A stretch of 64,000 nt of DNA from Mesorhizobium sp. Its GTDB lineage: Bacteria; Pseudomonadota; Alphaproteobacteria; Rhizobiales; Rhizobiaceae. The stretch is taken from assembly GCF_004962925.1 (NCBI RefSeq), contig NZ_SUEO01000001.1, positions 1-64,000 on the forward strand, written 5' to 3'. Of the stretch, positions 37,240-45,534 are shown in pieces; positions within the stretch are counted from its first letter, which is position 1; the number at the start of each line of letters is the position of its first letter. Made by a program: the position numbers and the translations under genes. The notes beneath the pieces are model-generated. The model ran no database searches. It had not been told where the DNA came from and saw only the letters and a list, made by a program, of their open reading frames with translations.

Positions 37240-38289
37240 TTATTGGGTGAGCCATTCGTTGAAACGAGTCGTGACGTCACGCGCATTTTCGGCCCAATAA
37301 TTGGCGCCCCATGGTACGACCTTGGTCAGATCCTGAGGGTCGATCGTGAACTTCTGACCGTTTCCCAGCAACGAGTAGGCACCTTTCAGCGCTGGCGCAT
37401 ATCCAATACATTTGGCGAAGTCCGCCTGGCGTTGGGGATCATGGATATGGGCGAGAAAGCGCGCTCCAACCTCGGCGTTCCCGCCTTTTGGCAGCACCCA
37501 GAGATCCGGCTTGACGATCGCCTGATCGGGTGAGAAGTCGACGTGGACCCCTTCTTTCTGCAGCGCCTTTACGCGTCCATCCCAGCCTGCGCCGATAACT
37601 GCCTCCTTTTGCTGGAGCAATGCGATCTGCTGTGTGCCGAAATCGTACCAGGCAATGTCGCTCTTGATTGTATCGAGTTTCTTCAAGGCGCGTTCGACGT
37701 CGAGTGGATAGAGTTTTGAAGGTTCAACGCCATCGGCCAGCAGCGCGATCTCGAGCACGCCGAAATCGACGACGGAATTGGAAAACAGGCGCTTGCCGGG
37801 AAACTTCTTGAGGTCGAACACGTCTGACCATGTGCGAGGTTTCTCGCCGGGGAAGGCATCGGAATTGTAAGTTACGACGATACCGAAGATTTCGGATGGA
37901 AGCGCATAAACTGTGTTATCTTTCGTGGTGACCATGCCAGGAAAGTCGACGAGCCCTCCCTTGCTCTGTAACAGTTTTAGATCAAGCGGAAGCACCCAGC
38001 CGTTCGCGACCAACTGTTGCAATTGGCCCGGATCCGATGTCGCCACGTCCCATTCGACTTTTGCCGATTCCTGCTGAGCCCGCCAAACTCCCGTATCATA
38101 GGCGGGACTACCGACGACGACCTTGATGCCGGTCTCCTTCTCGAAGGAATCGGAATAGACTTGTTTCACGCAGGCATCATAGGAGCCGCCAGAGGCTGAA
38201 ATGGTCAACTTCTGTTGAGCATACGCGGGAGCCAACGACAATGCTGCGACGGCCATTCGAATAGCCAATTTCGATGCGATGGACTTCAT
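37240..38289 (-). CDS. extracellular solute-binding protein, PotD-like (module 2)
   Basis: Sec signal peptide MKSIASKLAIRMAVAALSLAPAYA with likely cleavage before QQKLTISASGG; 349 residues. The pattern (GGSYDACVKQVYSDSFEKETG, YDFGTQQIALLQQKEAVIGAGWDGRV, FLAHIHDPQRQADFAKCIGYAPAL) fits the spermidine/putrescine-like cluster of binding proteins. It differs from the Tat-exported module-1 protein in export route, suggesting separate ancestry rather than a recent duplication. Ligand unknown. Confidence 0.88.
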   Translation of the reverse strand: MKSIASKLAIRMAVAALSLAPAYAQQKLTISASGGSYDACVKQVYSDSFEKETGIKVVVGSPAYDTGVWRAQQESAKVEWDVATSDPGQLQQLVANGWVLPLDLKLLQSKGGLVDFPGMVTTKDNTVYALPSEIFGIVVTYNSDAFPGEKPRTWSDVFDLKKFPGKRLFSNSVVDFGVLEIALLADGVEPSKLYPLDVERALKKLDTIKSDIAWYDFGTQQIALLQQKEAVIGAGWDGRVKALQKEGVHVDFSPDQAIVKPDLWVLPKGGNAEVGARFLAHIHDPQRQADFAKCIGYAPALKGAYSLLGNGQKFTIDPQDLTKVVPWGANYWAENARDVTTRFNEWLTQ

Positions 38290-38316
38290 GACTATGTTCC
38301 CCTTTTGTTGAACTTG

Positions 38317-39636
38317 TTAAGTTATATGCTGGCCAAATACCGCGCCGTTCTTAAGCGTGTATCGGACCAAGTTTTGGTCAATCAGATAGGGCAAATCGCG
38401 ATAGGTTGGCGCATCTAGGACAACTAGGTCGGCTGGCCGGCCAACCGCTATCTTGCCGGCGATTGACGCGCCTGCGACCGCGCAAGCAGCGTTCCAAGTT
38501 GCCGCGACCAACGCCTCGGCCGGGTCCATTCGCAACCAGGAACATGCTAGGCCCATGACGAAGGGCATCGAAAGCGTCGGACTGCCCGGCCCATGATCGG
38601 TGCCAAGGGCAATCGGTACTCCGCTCTCGATGAGTTGGCGGCCGTCCGCGAACCTGGGGGCAAGCAGATAGTGACGCGTCGCCGGAAGTAAGACGGCGAC
38701 CGTCTGTGCCTGGGCCAATGTTTGCGCGGTGTCTTTTCCAAGGAAGCACACATGGTCGGCTGAAACGGCGCCAAGCTCAGCTGCGAGCTCGGCGCCGCCC
38801 GCGGCGGAAAATTCGTCGGCGTGTATCTTGAATTTGAGACCGCGCCGGCCTGCTGCCTGCAATATTTGCCGTGCTTTTCCGTCGGCGAAGGCACCTAGAT
38901 CACAAACAACATCGCAGAACCGTGCATAGGGAGCCACGGCTGGTAGAACCTGGTCGATGACGTATTTGGCATATTCCGCACCTCCTCCAAATCGTGCCGG
39001 CGTGCCCAAGGCGACATGGAAAGTTGAAACCAGATCGACAGGCTGGGAAGCTGAAACCTCGGCGATGATGTCCAGCGCCGCGCGCTCGCCTTCTGGGACA
39101 ACCCAGTAACCGGTTTTGATTTCCGCAGTGGTTGTCCCATTCAGCAATGCCTTCGCCAGCCTTGCCACCAACGCCTGCTTCAGGTCGCTTGAGGTTGCTT
39201 CGGTGCTTTCGCGAATTGTGCGGGCGACGCCGCCGCCCTTGGAACTGATCTCACCGTAACCAGCGCCTGCGATCCGCATTGGATACTCGTCTGCCCGCGA
39301 TCCGCTATAGAGCAGGTGGGTATGGCAGTCGACAAAACCAGGTACCACCGTGCCTCCGTATGCATCAAGAACCCTAGGCACTGCCCCTTTCGGCAAGCCA
39401 GCTGCCACTCGTTCGGCGGGCCCAAAATCTCTTATCCGTCCGTCAACGACATGAATTGCAGCATGCCTGATCGACTTTAGACTTCTCAGTGCACCCTTCT
39501 GAGGCCCCGGACCGAATTCATCGAGGGGTGTTAGTTCCGCGATGTTCGTGATTAGCAGCCCGCCAGAATCGCCGTTCCCGAGATCGGAATTCGGGCCGGA
39601 AGTGGCGCTGATCGACGTGGTCGGGTTATTGAACAA
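38317..39636 (-). CDS. imidazolonepropionase-like amidohydrolase
   Basis: Resembles HutI: GGTVVPGFVDCHTHLLYSGSRADEYPMRIAGAGYGEI holds the HxH metal site and R-E-like substrate loop; KIHADEFSAAGGAELAAELGAVSADH and ALGTDHGPGSPTLSMPFVM carry the remaining ligands. It hydrolyses a cyclic amide bond; in HutI the substrate is imidazolonepropionate. No other histidine-degradation gene (hutH, U, G) is nearby, so it may serve another five-membered lactam. It starts with TTG (GGGAG eight bases upstream) and overlaps the end of the M24 gene by 11 bases. Confidence 0.8.
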   Translation of the reverse strand: MFNNPTTSISATSGPNSDLGNGDSGGLLITNIAELTPLDEFGPGPQKGALRSLKSIRHAAIHVVDGRIRDFGPAERVAAGLPKGAVPRVLDAYGGTVVPGFVDCHTHLLYSGSRADEYPMRIAGAGYGEISSKGGGVARTIRESTEATSSDLKQALVARLAKALLNGTTTAEIKTGYWVVPEGERAALDIIAEVSASQPVDLVSTFHVALGTPARFGGGAEYAKYVIDQVLPAVAPYARFCDVVCDLGAFADGKARQILQAAGRRGLKFKIHADEFSAAGGAELAAELGAVSADHVCFLGKDTAQTLAQAQTVAVLLPATRHYLLAPRFADGRQLIESGVPIALGTDHGPGSPTLSMPFVMGLACSWLRMDPAEALVAATWNAACAVAGASIAGKIAVGRPADLVVLDAPTYRDLPYLIDQNLVRYTLKNGAVFGQHIT

Positions 39637-40780
39637 TATAGAGCTCCCGCGGTAGTGATGTCAGGCGTTCCGAACCCGTCTCCGTCACCAGAATAGTCTC
39701 GCTGAAGGAGATGCCGTTGGCATTGACGAGCATGTGAAATATCATCCCCACCTCTAGCAACCAGGTATCGCCTGCCATAAAGTCACACACCTCCCACTCA
39801 CCAGAAACCGGCGGAAAGCCGATGCCCAAGGAATAGCCAACACGCGGATAATAGGTTTTCCGAAGTCCTGCCTCTAAGACCGGTTGGCGTACAGCCGCGT
39901 CGACTTCGCCAGCAATTGCGCCTGGCTTCATGATGCTGAAGGCACGGTCTTGGCACTTTATGAGTAGATCAGCGGCCTGAGCGACTTCGGCAGTCGGCGC
40001 ACCCATCACGGCAGTACGCATCATCGCTGCACTGTAACGCTTCACGCAACTCGTGATCTCGAATTTGAGGACGTCGCCGGTCTCGATCACCTTCTCGGTC
40101 GGCGTGGCATGACCGATCTTCATTCTATAACCCGATGAAAGGTAATTCGGCAGGCTTGTGTACTCGGAACCGCCTAGGACTTGTTGTTCCTGCATCGTCG
40201 CCGCGATTTCGAGTTCTTTTTTTCCGACGGCGAGGGCCTCAAGTCCTGCCCGCATCGCAATGTCGGTTATTTCGGCAGCTCGACGCGCATAAGCGATCTC
40301 CTGCGACGATTTGATGAGTCGCACGCGACCGACGATACCTGACCCATCGACTACTTTATTCGGCCTCGCAACATGGCAAAGAGCCTCGTAGTCTCTTACT
40401 GCCAAGTTGAAGCAGGTTTTTTCGACCCCGATTGGGTCGCCGGCTGCCGTCCATCCAAGTTCAGCCAGCCACCGACCGGTCACGGAGGCCGGATCTTCGT
40501 TGTCGAGATAAACGGCCTGCCGGTCGAGAGCCAGCCATGAATACTCGTCAGCATTGGTCCTTTCCAATTCACGGACCAATAACAGCGGCTCACCTTCGGC
40601 AGGGACGAACAGGACCTGGTAAGCGAAAAAGCCAGAAGTGTGATAGCCGGTGAGATAGCAGATGTTGTGTGGCGAATGCACGAGCAGGCCAACCATACCA
40701 CGCTGCTGAATGGCGCCTTGGGCCTTCGCTAGCCTCTCGCGATATTCTTGAAGCGAAAACGCCATGTTCCGTCCAGTCAC
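39626..40780 (-). CDS. M24-fold hydrolase, DoeA/creatinase-like (module 2)
   Basis: Paralogue of the gene at 28169: NICYLTGYHTSGFFAYQVLFVP, VLKFEITSCVKRYSAAMMRTAVMG, RVGYSLGIGFPPVSGEW and ISFSETILVTETGSERLTSLP. Again the usual first metal ligand is Glu (LKFEI) and the second is not Asp (SAAMMRT). The GYSLGIGFPP block is as in ectoine hydrolase relatives. GTG at 40780 with GGAGG ten bases upstream is the better-supported start. It opens the module-2 operon and is divergent from the XRE-DctP regulator. Likely to open a ring or split a C-N bond before the amidohydrolase step. Confidence 0.8.
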   Translation of the reverse strand: MTGRNMAFSLQEYRERLAKAQGAIQQRGMVGLLVHSPHNICYLTGYHTSGFFAYQVLFVPAEGEPLLLVRELERTNADEYSWLALDRQAVYLDNEDPASVTGRWLAELGWTAAGDPIGVEKTCFNLAVRDYEALCHVARPNKVVDGSGIVGRVRLIKSSQEIAYARRAAEITDIAMRAGLEALAVGKKELEIAATMQEQQVLGGSEYTSLPNYLSSGYRMKIGHATPTEKVIETGDVLKFEITSCVKRYSAAMMRTAVMGAPTAEVAQAADLLIKCQDRAFSIMKPGAIAGEVDAAVRQPVLEAGLRKTYYPRVGYSLGIGFPPVSGEWEVCDFMAGDTWLLEVGMIFHMLVNANGISFSETILVTETGSERLTSLPRELYIVQ

Positions 40781-40992
40781 AGCTTACTTCCCTCCGTAAT
40801 TTCTAGACTTCGTCAAGCGCAGTGGCCTGAATGGTCTCTATGACACACGATTGATTTTTCTTGTCAAGAAAATTTTCGAGCCAAGGCTGTCATCTTTTTT
40901 TTCTCCTACGTGCATGATAGTGATGCTCAACGGAGCTAGTTTCATCAGAGGTGAGGAGGCTGTCGCGACCGGAGGCTAGCGGGCAAGGAGTG
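40781..40992. promoter_or_regulatory. divergent promoter region of module 2 and the XRE-DctP gene
   Basis: A 212-base AT-rich spacer with a strong palindrome (40856-40872). On the minus strand, TTGACA (40866-40861) inside the palindrome could be the -35 of the M24 promoter, with a weak TCATAG 18 bases on. AAGGAG precedes the regulator start. Confidence 0.5.
40856..40872. promoter_or_regulatory. candidate operator 1 (XRE-DctP regulator)
   Basis: Perfect 8-bp arms around one base: TTTTCTTG-T-CAAGAAAA. It overlaps a TTGACA -35-like hexamer directed at module 2. A near copy occurs at 42169. Location and symmetry suit a dimeric XRE repressor. Confidence 0.55.
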
Positions 40993-42177
40993 ATGATGGA
41001 CGCACGATCCGATGTGGAGAAGCAGATCAACGGCTTGGTTGGAAAACGGCTTCGGGAAGCCCGGAAGGCCAAACGTTTCAGCCTTGAGGCGCTCGCGGGA
41101 AAGGTGGGCATGTCTGTGTCGCAGCTATCAAAGCTCGAAACGGGAAAGGCCCCAGCGTCGATCGCAGCTCTGGTGCGTTTCGGCCTAGAACTGGATCGGC
41201 CGGCGCAATATTTCCTTCAGTCGGATTCCGAAATGCCGCGCTGTTTGGGCACTTTGGTTCCATCCTGGGATCCTGAGGGCAGAGCCATCGAGATGTTCTC
41301 GAGCCTAGTCAACCAAAAGACAGGCCACGATCTTGCGATATCGGTATTTCCGGCAGGGCAACTTGGTCCCGCCGAAACTCAAGTACGGGCTCTCGTCAAT
41401 GGAATCATCGATATCTTTGTCGAAAGCCTCGGGTTTTTTCAGAGCTACTCGGATCCGATCAAACTAGCATCACTCCCGTTTTGCTTCGACGATGAAATCC
41501 ATCTGGAGCGATTTTCCGAGAGCTCCATGTTTGATAGAGAAGTCAGGCAGGTCCTCCGGAGCAATTCGGTCGAACTTCTAAATCCGAGTTTGAAGTGGAA
41601 GCGCGGTCCTTCCCTAGTTTTGTTATCTCAGACGCCTATTTTGTCTCCAGATGATCTTAAGGACCTGCGGATAAGATGCCCTGAAAACGATACTATGTTT
41701 CGCTATCTCGAGGTGATGGGATGTCGACCTATCGTTGTTCCGTGGAATGAAGTGGTGGACGCCTTCCAGGATCGCAAATTCGCGGCGATGATTACCAACC
41801 TCAGCCATGTCGTGAGCATGCGCTTTACGCGATTTGCTCGGTTTATGACAGCCTTGGACTATAGGCCGCTAGATCTGACATTTGCAATGAACTTAAAACG
41901 TTATCAAATTCTCGCCCCCCACATTCAAAGCGGGCTGGAGCAAGCTGCTGTCGAGGCTGCTGAATATTGTTCAAATTTGCTGGGTCACACGCGCGATCTT
42001 TTGCCCGCACTATTAGAGGAGGACGGAGCGGTTTTGTGCAATGTCGGGGTAAAAGCATGGCGCGCGAAGTCCCGCCAAGCCTTCGAAGAGATGGAAAATG
42101 AAGGCGTGTGGCGCCGGGGCTTAGTCGAACAGATGAGCGCACTGGCCCAAGCCGGAGACCCACTCGAATTTTCTTGA
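40993..42177 (+). CDS. XRE-type HTH fused to a TRAP (DctP-type) substrate-binding domain
   Basis: Residues about 14-70 are an XRE helix-turn-helix (KRLREARKAKRFSLEALAGKVGMSVSQLSKLETGK). Residues about 100-345 match TRAP-transporter periplasmic binding proteins (PF03480): FPAGQLGPAETQVRALVNGIIDIFVE, LASLPFCFDDEIHLERF, ILSPDDLKDLRIRCPENDTMFRYLEVMGCRPIVVPWNEVVDAF, then FMTALDYRPLDLTFAMN. There is no signal peptide, so the domain would act in the cytosol as a ligand sensor, as binding-protein folds do in LacI and LysR regulators. AAGGAG precedes ATGATG at 40993. It is divergent from module 2 and upstream of the C45 and enolase-type genes, the likely targets. Confidence 0.82.
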   Translation: MMDARSDVEKQINGLVGKRLREARKAKRFSLEALAGKVGMSVSQLSKLETGKAPASIAALVRFGLELDRPAQYFLQSDSEMPRCLGTLVPSWDPEGRAIEMFSSLVNQKTGHDLAISVFPAGQLGPAETQVRALVNGIIDIFVESLGFFQSYSDPIKLASLPFCFDDEIHLERFSESSMFDREVRQVLRSNSVELLNPSLKWKRGPSLVLLSQTPILSPDDLKDLRIRCPENDTMFRYLEVMGCRPIVVPWNEVVDAFQDRKFAAMITNLSHVVSMRFTRFARFMTALDYRPLDLTFAMNLKRYQILAPHIQSGLEQAAVEAAEYCSNLLGHTRDLLPALLEEDGAVLCNVGVKAWRAKSRQAFEEMENEGVWRRGLVEQMSALAQAGDPLEFS

Positions 42178-42185
42178 CACGAAAA
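42169..42185. promoter_or_regulatory. candidate operator 2 (XRE-DctP regulator)
   Basis: TTTTCTTG-A-CACGAAAA, 15 of 17 bases identical to operator 1, at the very end of the regulator gene and 61 bases before the C45 hydrolase start. TTGACA (42174-42179) lies within it, with TATATGAG-like sequence following, so a bound protein would block the promoter. Confidence 0.55.
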
Positions 42186-42245
42186 TTATCGGGTATATGA
42201 GGGTTTACAAATTTTCCTCGTGTACCGCGGAGGGGTCGCGTTGCA

Positions 42246-43277
42246 ATGACTCCGGTGTCTCTCATGCCAATTGTCGTGCTTTCGGGCTCTCCATACGAGC
42301 GTGGTTTTCAGCACGGCAATCGCTTCGCCGGCGCAATCGGTCAGGCGCTTGGCGCTCGTTTAGCGTCCTTGTCAACCGCAGAATTGTCGGAGGTGTATCA
42401 GCGCGCCAGCACAGTTCTAGCGAAGATTGACATGATGGCTCCCGAGGTTGGCGCGGAGATACACGGAATCGCAGATGGCGGCGGGCGCGACGTGTTGGAC
42501 ATTGTGTTGCGTAGTTCATTCGAACTTCTTACGCCGTGCGCTTTGACCGGCTGCAGCGGTCTGGCAGTGCAGACTGGCGACGGCGCCTTGATTGCGCAGA
42601 ACTGGGATGGACCGCCGGGGAGCGATGCGGAACAGGCACTTTTCATTCATGTCAGCGCAGGCGGCTTCGAATTCGCGACCGTGGCATCAGCCGGGGGCCT
42701 CGGTTGGGTGGGGCTCAACCGAGCAGGCTTTGGGCTCGTCAATAATGACCTTATCTTGACGTCGCGTTCAGACGGAATTCCGAGCCAGATTGTCCGTCGG
42801 GTTTTTCTTGGCTGCCAAGACGTGGACGCAGCAATTGAGAGAGCTAAATCGCTGCCACATATGGCGGGACGGGCATATCTTTTCGGCGATGCGTCCAACC
42901 AAATCGCTTCTGTCGAGGTTTCAGCCCGACATGGTGTGTCGGTGTTCAGATCGGCGTCATTCTTTGCTCACACCAATCATGCGTTGGATGCCCAAATTCG
43001 CGATGACGAGGATTCTGAGCTGTTGGCCAGGCAATACCCTTCTAGCCAGAAGCGGCTCGAGATTCTGAAGGCACGGGGTGCGCATTGCACAAACGCCGAC
43101 GAGGTAATGGTTACTTTGCGGGATCAAACCGATGCACCAGACGCGGTCTGCAAGCAGACCTCAGTGCGTGAGCCAACGCAAACTGCCTTTTCGGTCGCTA
43201 TGCAGTGCTGGGACAGAACCTTGTTCCTCGCCCGAGGAATGCCCTCGGTTACCGGATATCAGCGGATTAGCCTGTAA
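42246..43277 (+). CDS. C45-family Ntn-hydrolase (acyl-CoA:6-APA acyltransferase-like)
   Basis: SPYERGFQHGNRFAGAI, then TGCSGLAVQTGDGALIAQNWDG with Cys103 as the probable autocatalytic nucleophile, then GLGWVGLNRAGFGLVNNDL, are the C45 hallmarks. C45 enzymes self-process before the Cys and cleave or transfer amide-linked acyl groups. No signal peptide is visible, so it is cytosolic. GGAGGGG lies 11 bases before the ATG. It forms a likely two-gene operon with the enolase-superfamily gene and sits behind candidate operator 2. Substrate unknown; a non-peptide amide is likely. Confidence 0.8.
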   Translation: MTPVSLMPIVVLSGSPYERGFQHGNRFAGAIGQALGARLASLSTAELSEVYQRASTVLAKIDMMAPEVGAEIHGIADGGGRDVLDIVLRSSFELLTPCALTGCSGLAVQTGDGALIAQNWDGPPGSDAEQALFIHVSAGGFEFATVASAGGLGWVGLNRAGFGLVNNDLILTSRSDGIPSQIVRRVFLGCQDVDAAIERAKSLPHMAGRAYLFGDASNQIASVEVSARHGVSVFRSASFFAHTNHALDAQIRDDEDSELLARQYPSSQKRLEILKARGAHCTNADEVMVTLRDQTDAPDAVCKQTSVREPTQTAFSVAMQCWDRTLFLARGMPSVTGYQRISL

Positions 43278-43305
43278 ACTAGCGTAAACGGATTGTAGGG
43301 AAGCC

Positions 43306-44454
43306 ATGAAAATCACCGACGTAAATATCTATTTGCTGAAATCCGGTCGTCTGCATCCTGTCTTGGTTGAAGTCTCGACGGACGAAGGCATAACTGGGGT
43401 CGGCGAGGCGGGAATAGCCTATGGTGTTGGCGGGACCGCGGCGGCAGGGATGATCAAGGATCTCTCGGAACGATTCTTACTCGGCAAAGATCCCGGCCGG
43501 ATCGAAGAGCTGTGGTCTGCAATGTATGATCATTCGTTCTGGGCAAAGAATGGTGGCGCAATCATCTTTGCCGGCATCAGCGCGATAGAGCAGGCTCTCT
43601 GGGACATCAAAGGCAAATGTCTCGACGTCCCCGTTTATGAGCTTTTCGGCGGAAAAATCCGGGACCGTGTGCGAGCCTACGCAAATGGCTGGTACGGTGC
43701 CTCTGATACGCCGGATGAATTTGCCCGTTCGGCAGAACGTCCTCTGAAGGACGGATATCGGGCGCTAAAACTTTACCCGTTGGCTCAGCGGGTTGGTTCG
43801 GCTTTGCAACACGTGACACGGCGATCAATATCAGCCGACGCACTTGAACTTGCTTACCGCAGAGTCAAGGCTGTCCGTGATGCGGCCGGGCCCGACGTCG
43901 AACTTATGGTCGATCTCAGTGGAGGCTTGACTACCGATGAGACAATTCGGTTTTGCCGGAAACTCGATGACCTTAATATATGCTTTGTCGAAGAGCCTTG
44001 CGATCCATTTGACAATGGTGCGCTGAAGGTAATCTCAGAACAAGTTCCGATTCCGATTGCTGTTGGCGAACGCGTCTATTCGAAGTTCGGGTTCAGGAAG
44101 GTTTTCGAGTTGCAAGCCTGCGGAATTATTCAGCCGGATGTCGGAACGGCGGGAGGCTTGATGGAGACAAAGAAAATCTGCGCGATGGCCGAAGCCTATA
44201 ATATGCGCGTGGCGCCCCATGTGTGTGGAAGCAGTCTAATCGAAGCTGCAACCCTTCAGATTGAGGCAAATATCACCAATTTTATGATCCATGAACACTA
44301 TCCTGCCTTCAGGGACGACGACGGCTACGTCGAGGTGCTTGAGAATCCGCCGTCGAGCAGATCTGGATATTTCGAAATATCCGACGCGCCCGGACTGGGA
44401 GCAGTTCTTGTCAAACGAAACATCGAACCGTACCTCTGGGCCTCGTGCACATAG
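43306..44454 (+). CDS. enolase-superfamily enzyme (mandelate racemase/muconate lactonizing type)
   Basis: 382 residues with the N-terminal capping domain (VEVSTDEGITGVGEAG) and the barrel. Catalytic-site elements are YRALKLYPL (Lys), ELMVDLSGGLT (metal Asp), CFVEEPCDP (metal Glu), PIAVGERVYSKFGF (metal Glu) and VAPHVCGSSL (His). This set fits acid-sugar dehydratases or racemases that abstract a proton alpha to a carboxylate. AGGGA precedes the ATG by five bases. It lies 28 bases after the C45 gene. Substrate cannot be assigned; it may act on the acid released by the hydrolase. Confidence 0.87.
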   Translation: MKITDVNIYLLKSGRLHPVLVEVSTDEGITGVGEAGIAYGVGGTAAAGMIKDLSERFLLGKDPGRIEELWSAMYDHSFWAKNGGAIIFAGISAIEQALWDIKGKCLDVPVYELFGGKIRDRVRAYANGWYGASDTPDEFARSAERPLKDGYRALKLYPLAQRVGSALQHVTRRSISADALELAYRRVKAVRDAAGPDVELMVDLSGGLTTDETIRFCRKLDDLNICFVEEPCDPFDNGALKVISEQVPIPIAVGERVYSKFGFRKVFELQACGIIQPDVGTAGGLMETKKICAMAEAYNMRVAPHVCGSSLIEAATLQIEANITNFMIHEHYPAFRDDDGYVEVLENPPSSRSGYFEISDAPGLGAVLVKRNIEPYLWASCT

Positions 44455-44485
44455 GCATTCACCATGATAGGGATGCGCCCGTGGC

Positions 44486-44510
44486 CTCCTCGATGAGGAC
44501 TGTCGAGGAG
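44486..44510. terminator. hairpin between convergent genes
   Basis: Perfect 8-bp arms CTCCTCGA-N9-TCGAGGAG located 31 bases after the enolase-superfamily stop. No T-run follows, so it may stall or protect the transcript end rather than act as a classic intrinsic terminator. Confidence 0.45.
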
Positions 44511-44621
44511 CCCTCGATCTACTTAAACAGTTGCGCAGACGCTTGAAGACCGTGGCCAGGTGTCAGCCGCCGGGAACTGATCCAGGGCGCGCACCCTCGG
44601 CTCAGATTCGCCTTTCCTCTC

Positions 44622-45482
44622 CTACCACCTAAAGAGGGAAGCAGCGAACGTGGGAACGACTGGCTCTCCCGCAAAGAACTGTTGGAGCTGTGCACTGGGG
44701 AATTTGCCTGATTTGAACTCACCAACAGCGTATCTATGTATGCCGCTGCCGATGAAGAGCACGTCCATGCCCTCGATTCGAGCACCCGCAACGTCGGTCC
44801 GTAGCGAATCACCAACTGCGAGCACTTCATGTCTTTCGTAGCCGAGAAGGTCGAGCACGCGTTGGTAAGCCGATGAATACGGCTTTCCATGGTAGAAAAC
44901 GTCCCCTCCCAACGCTTCGTATTGCTCGGCGAGCGCCCCCGCACAAACCACAAGTTGATCGCCAACTAAAACGACCAGATCGGGATTCGCGCAGACCATT
45001 GGAAGTTTGCGCAAAGCACATTCCTTCAACAGTGTCGCAACTTCATCTGGCGGCTGAGTGCTCCCGCCAGTGGTTAGAATAAAGTCGGCATCTCGAGGTG
45101 AAAAGACCTCGGACCGATCTAATCCCCGGAGCAAGCCCGCCAGCTCAGGTGGTCCAATGTGGAAATAGCGAGCTGCTAATGCTCTATGCCAATTGTCTGA
45201 TGGATTTTCTAGCGCCTTGTAAACCAGCTCTCCGGATGTAACAATATAGTTATATTGAGATGGCTCTATTCCCATCGATGCTAAGTGTTTAGAAACTTGG
45301 TAGGCACGACGGGGGCAAATATCAAGCCGGTTGTTTCGCAAAGCATTCATGGCAGTGATCGCGTGAGGAAAGGCAACTTTCCCGTCGTGCAAGACGCCCC
45401 ATAAATCGAGAACGACGGCACGGTACGTTTTTATAACAGCCGCGATGCCTTCAATTATGATTGGCGCTTGCAAATTATTCAT
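44622..45482 (-). CDS. HAD-superfamily protein (TIGR01459-like), motif II abnormal
   Basis: Motif I AVVLDLWGVLHDG, the motif III region YHGKPYSSAYQ and motif IV VLAVGDSLRTDVAGARIEGMDVLFIGSGIH match class IIA HAD phosphatases. Motif II, usually LLSNAPRR, reads LDICPRR: about five residues are missing and the Ser/Thr is lost. Another frame here reads ETTGLIFAP, hinting at compensating indels. AAGGAG lies nine bases before the ATG. It is the last gene of the alr-exporter operon. Phosphatase activity is doubtful. Confidence 0.72.
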   Translation of the reverse strand: MNNLQAPIIIEGIAAVIKTYRAVVLDLWGVLHDGKVAFPHAITAMNALRNNRLDICPRRAYQVSKHLASMGIEPSQYNYIVTSGELVYKALENPSDNWHRALAARYFHIGPPELAGLLRGLDRSEVFSPRDADFILTTGGSTQPPDEVATLLKECALRKLPMVCANPDLVVLVGDQLVVCAGALAEQYEALGGDVFYHGKPYSSAYQRVLDLLGYERHEVLAVGDSLRTDVAGARIEGMDVLFIGSGIHRYAVGEFKSGKFPSAQLQQFFAGEPVVPTFAASLFRW

Positions 45483-45534
45483 TGAGATTAGCTCCTTTTT
45501 TCACGCATTCGTCAATTCCGAGGACAGCCAATCG

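Noticed and set aside
44519-44965. 148-aa minus ORF at the end of the HAD gene
   Set aside because: Out-of-frame shadow; HAD motifs III and IV are in the 44622-45482 frame.
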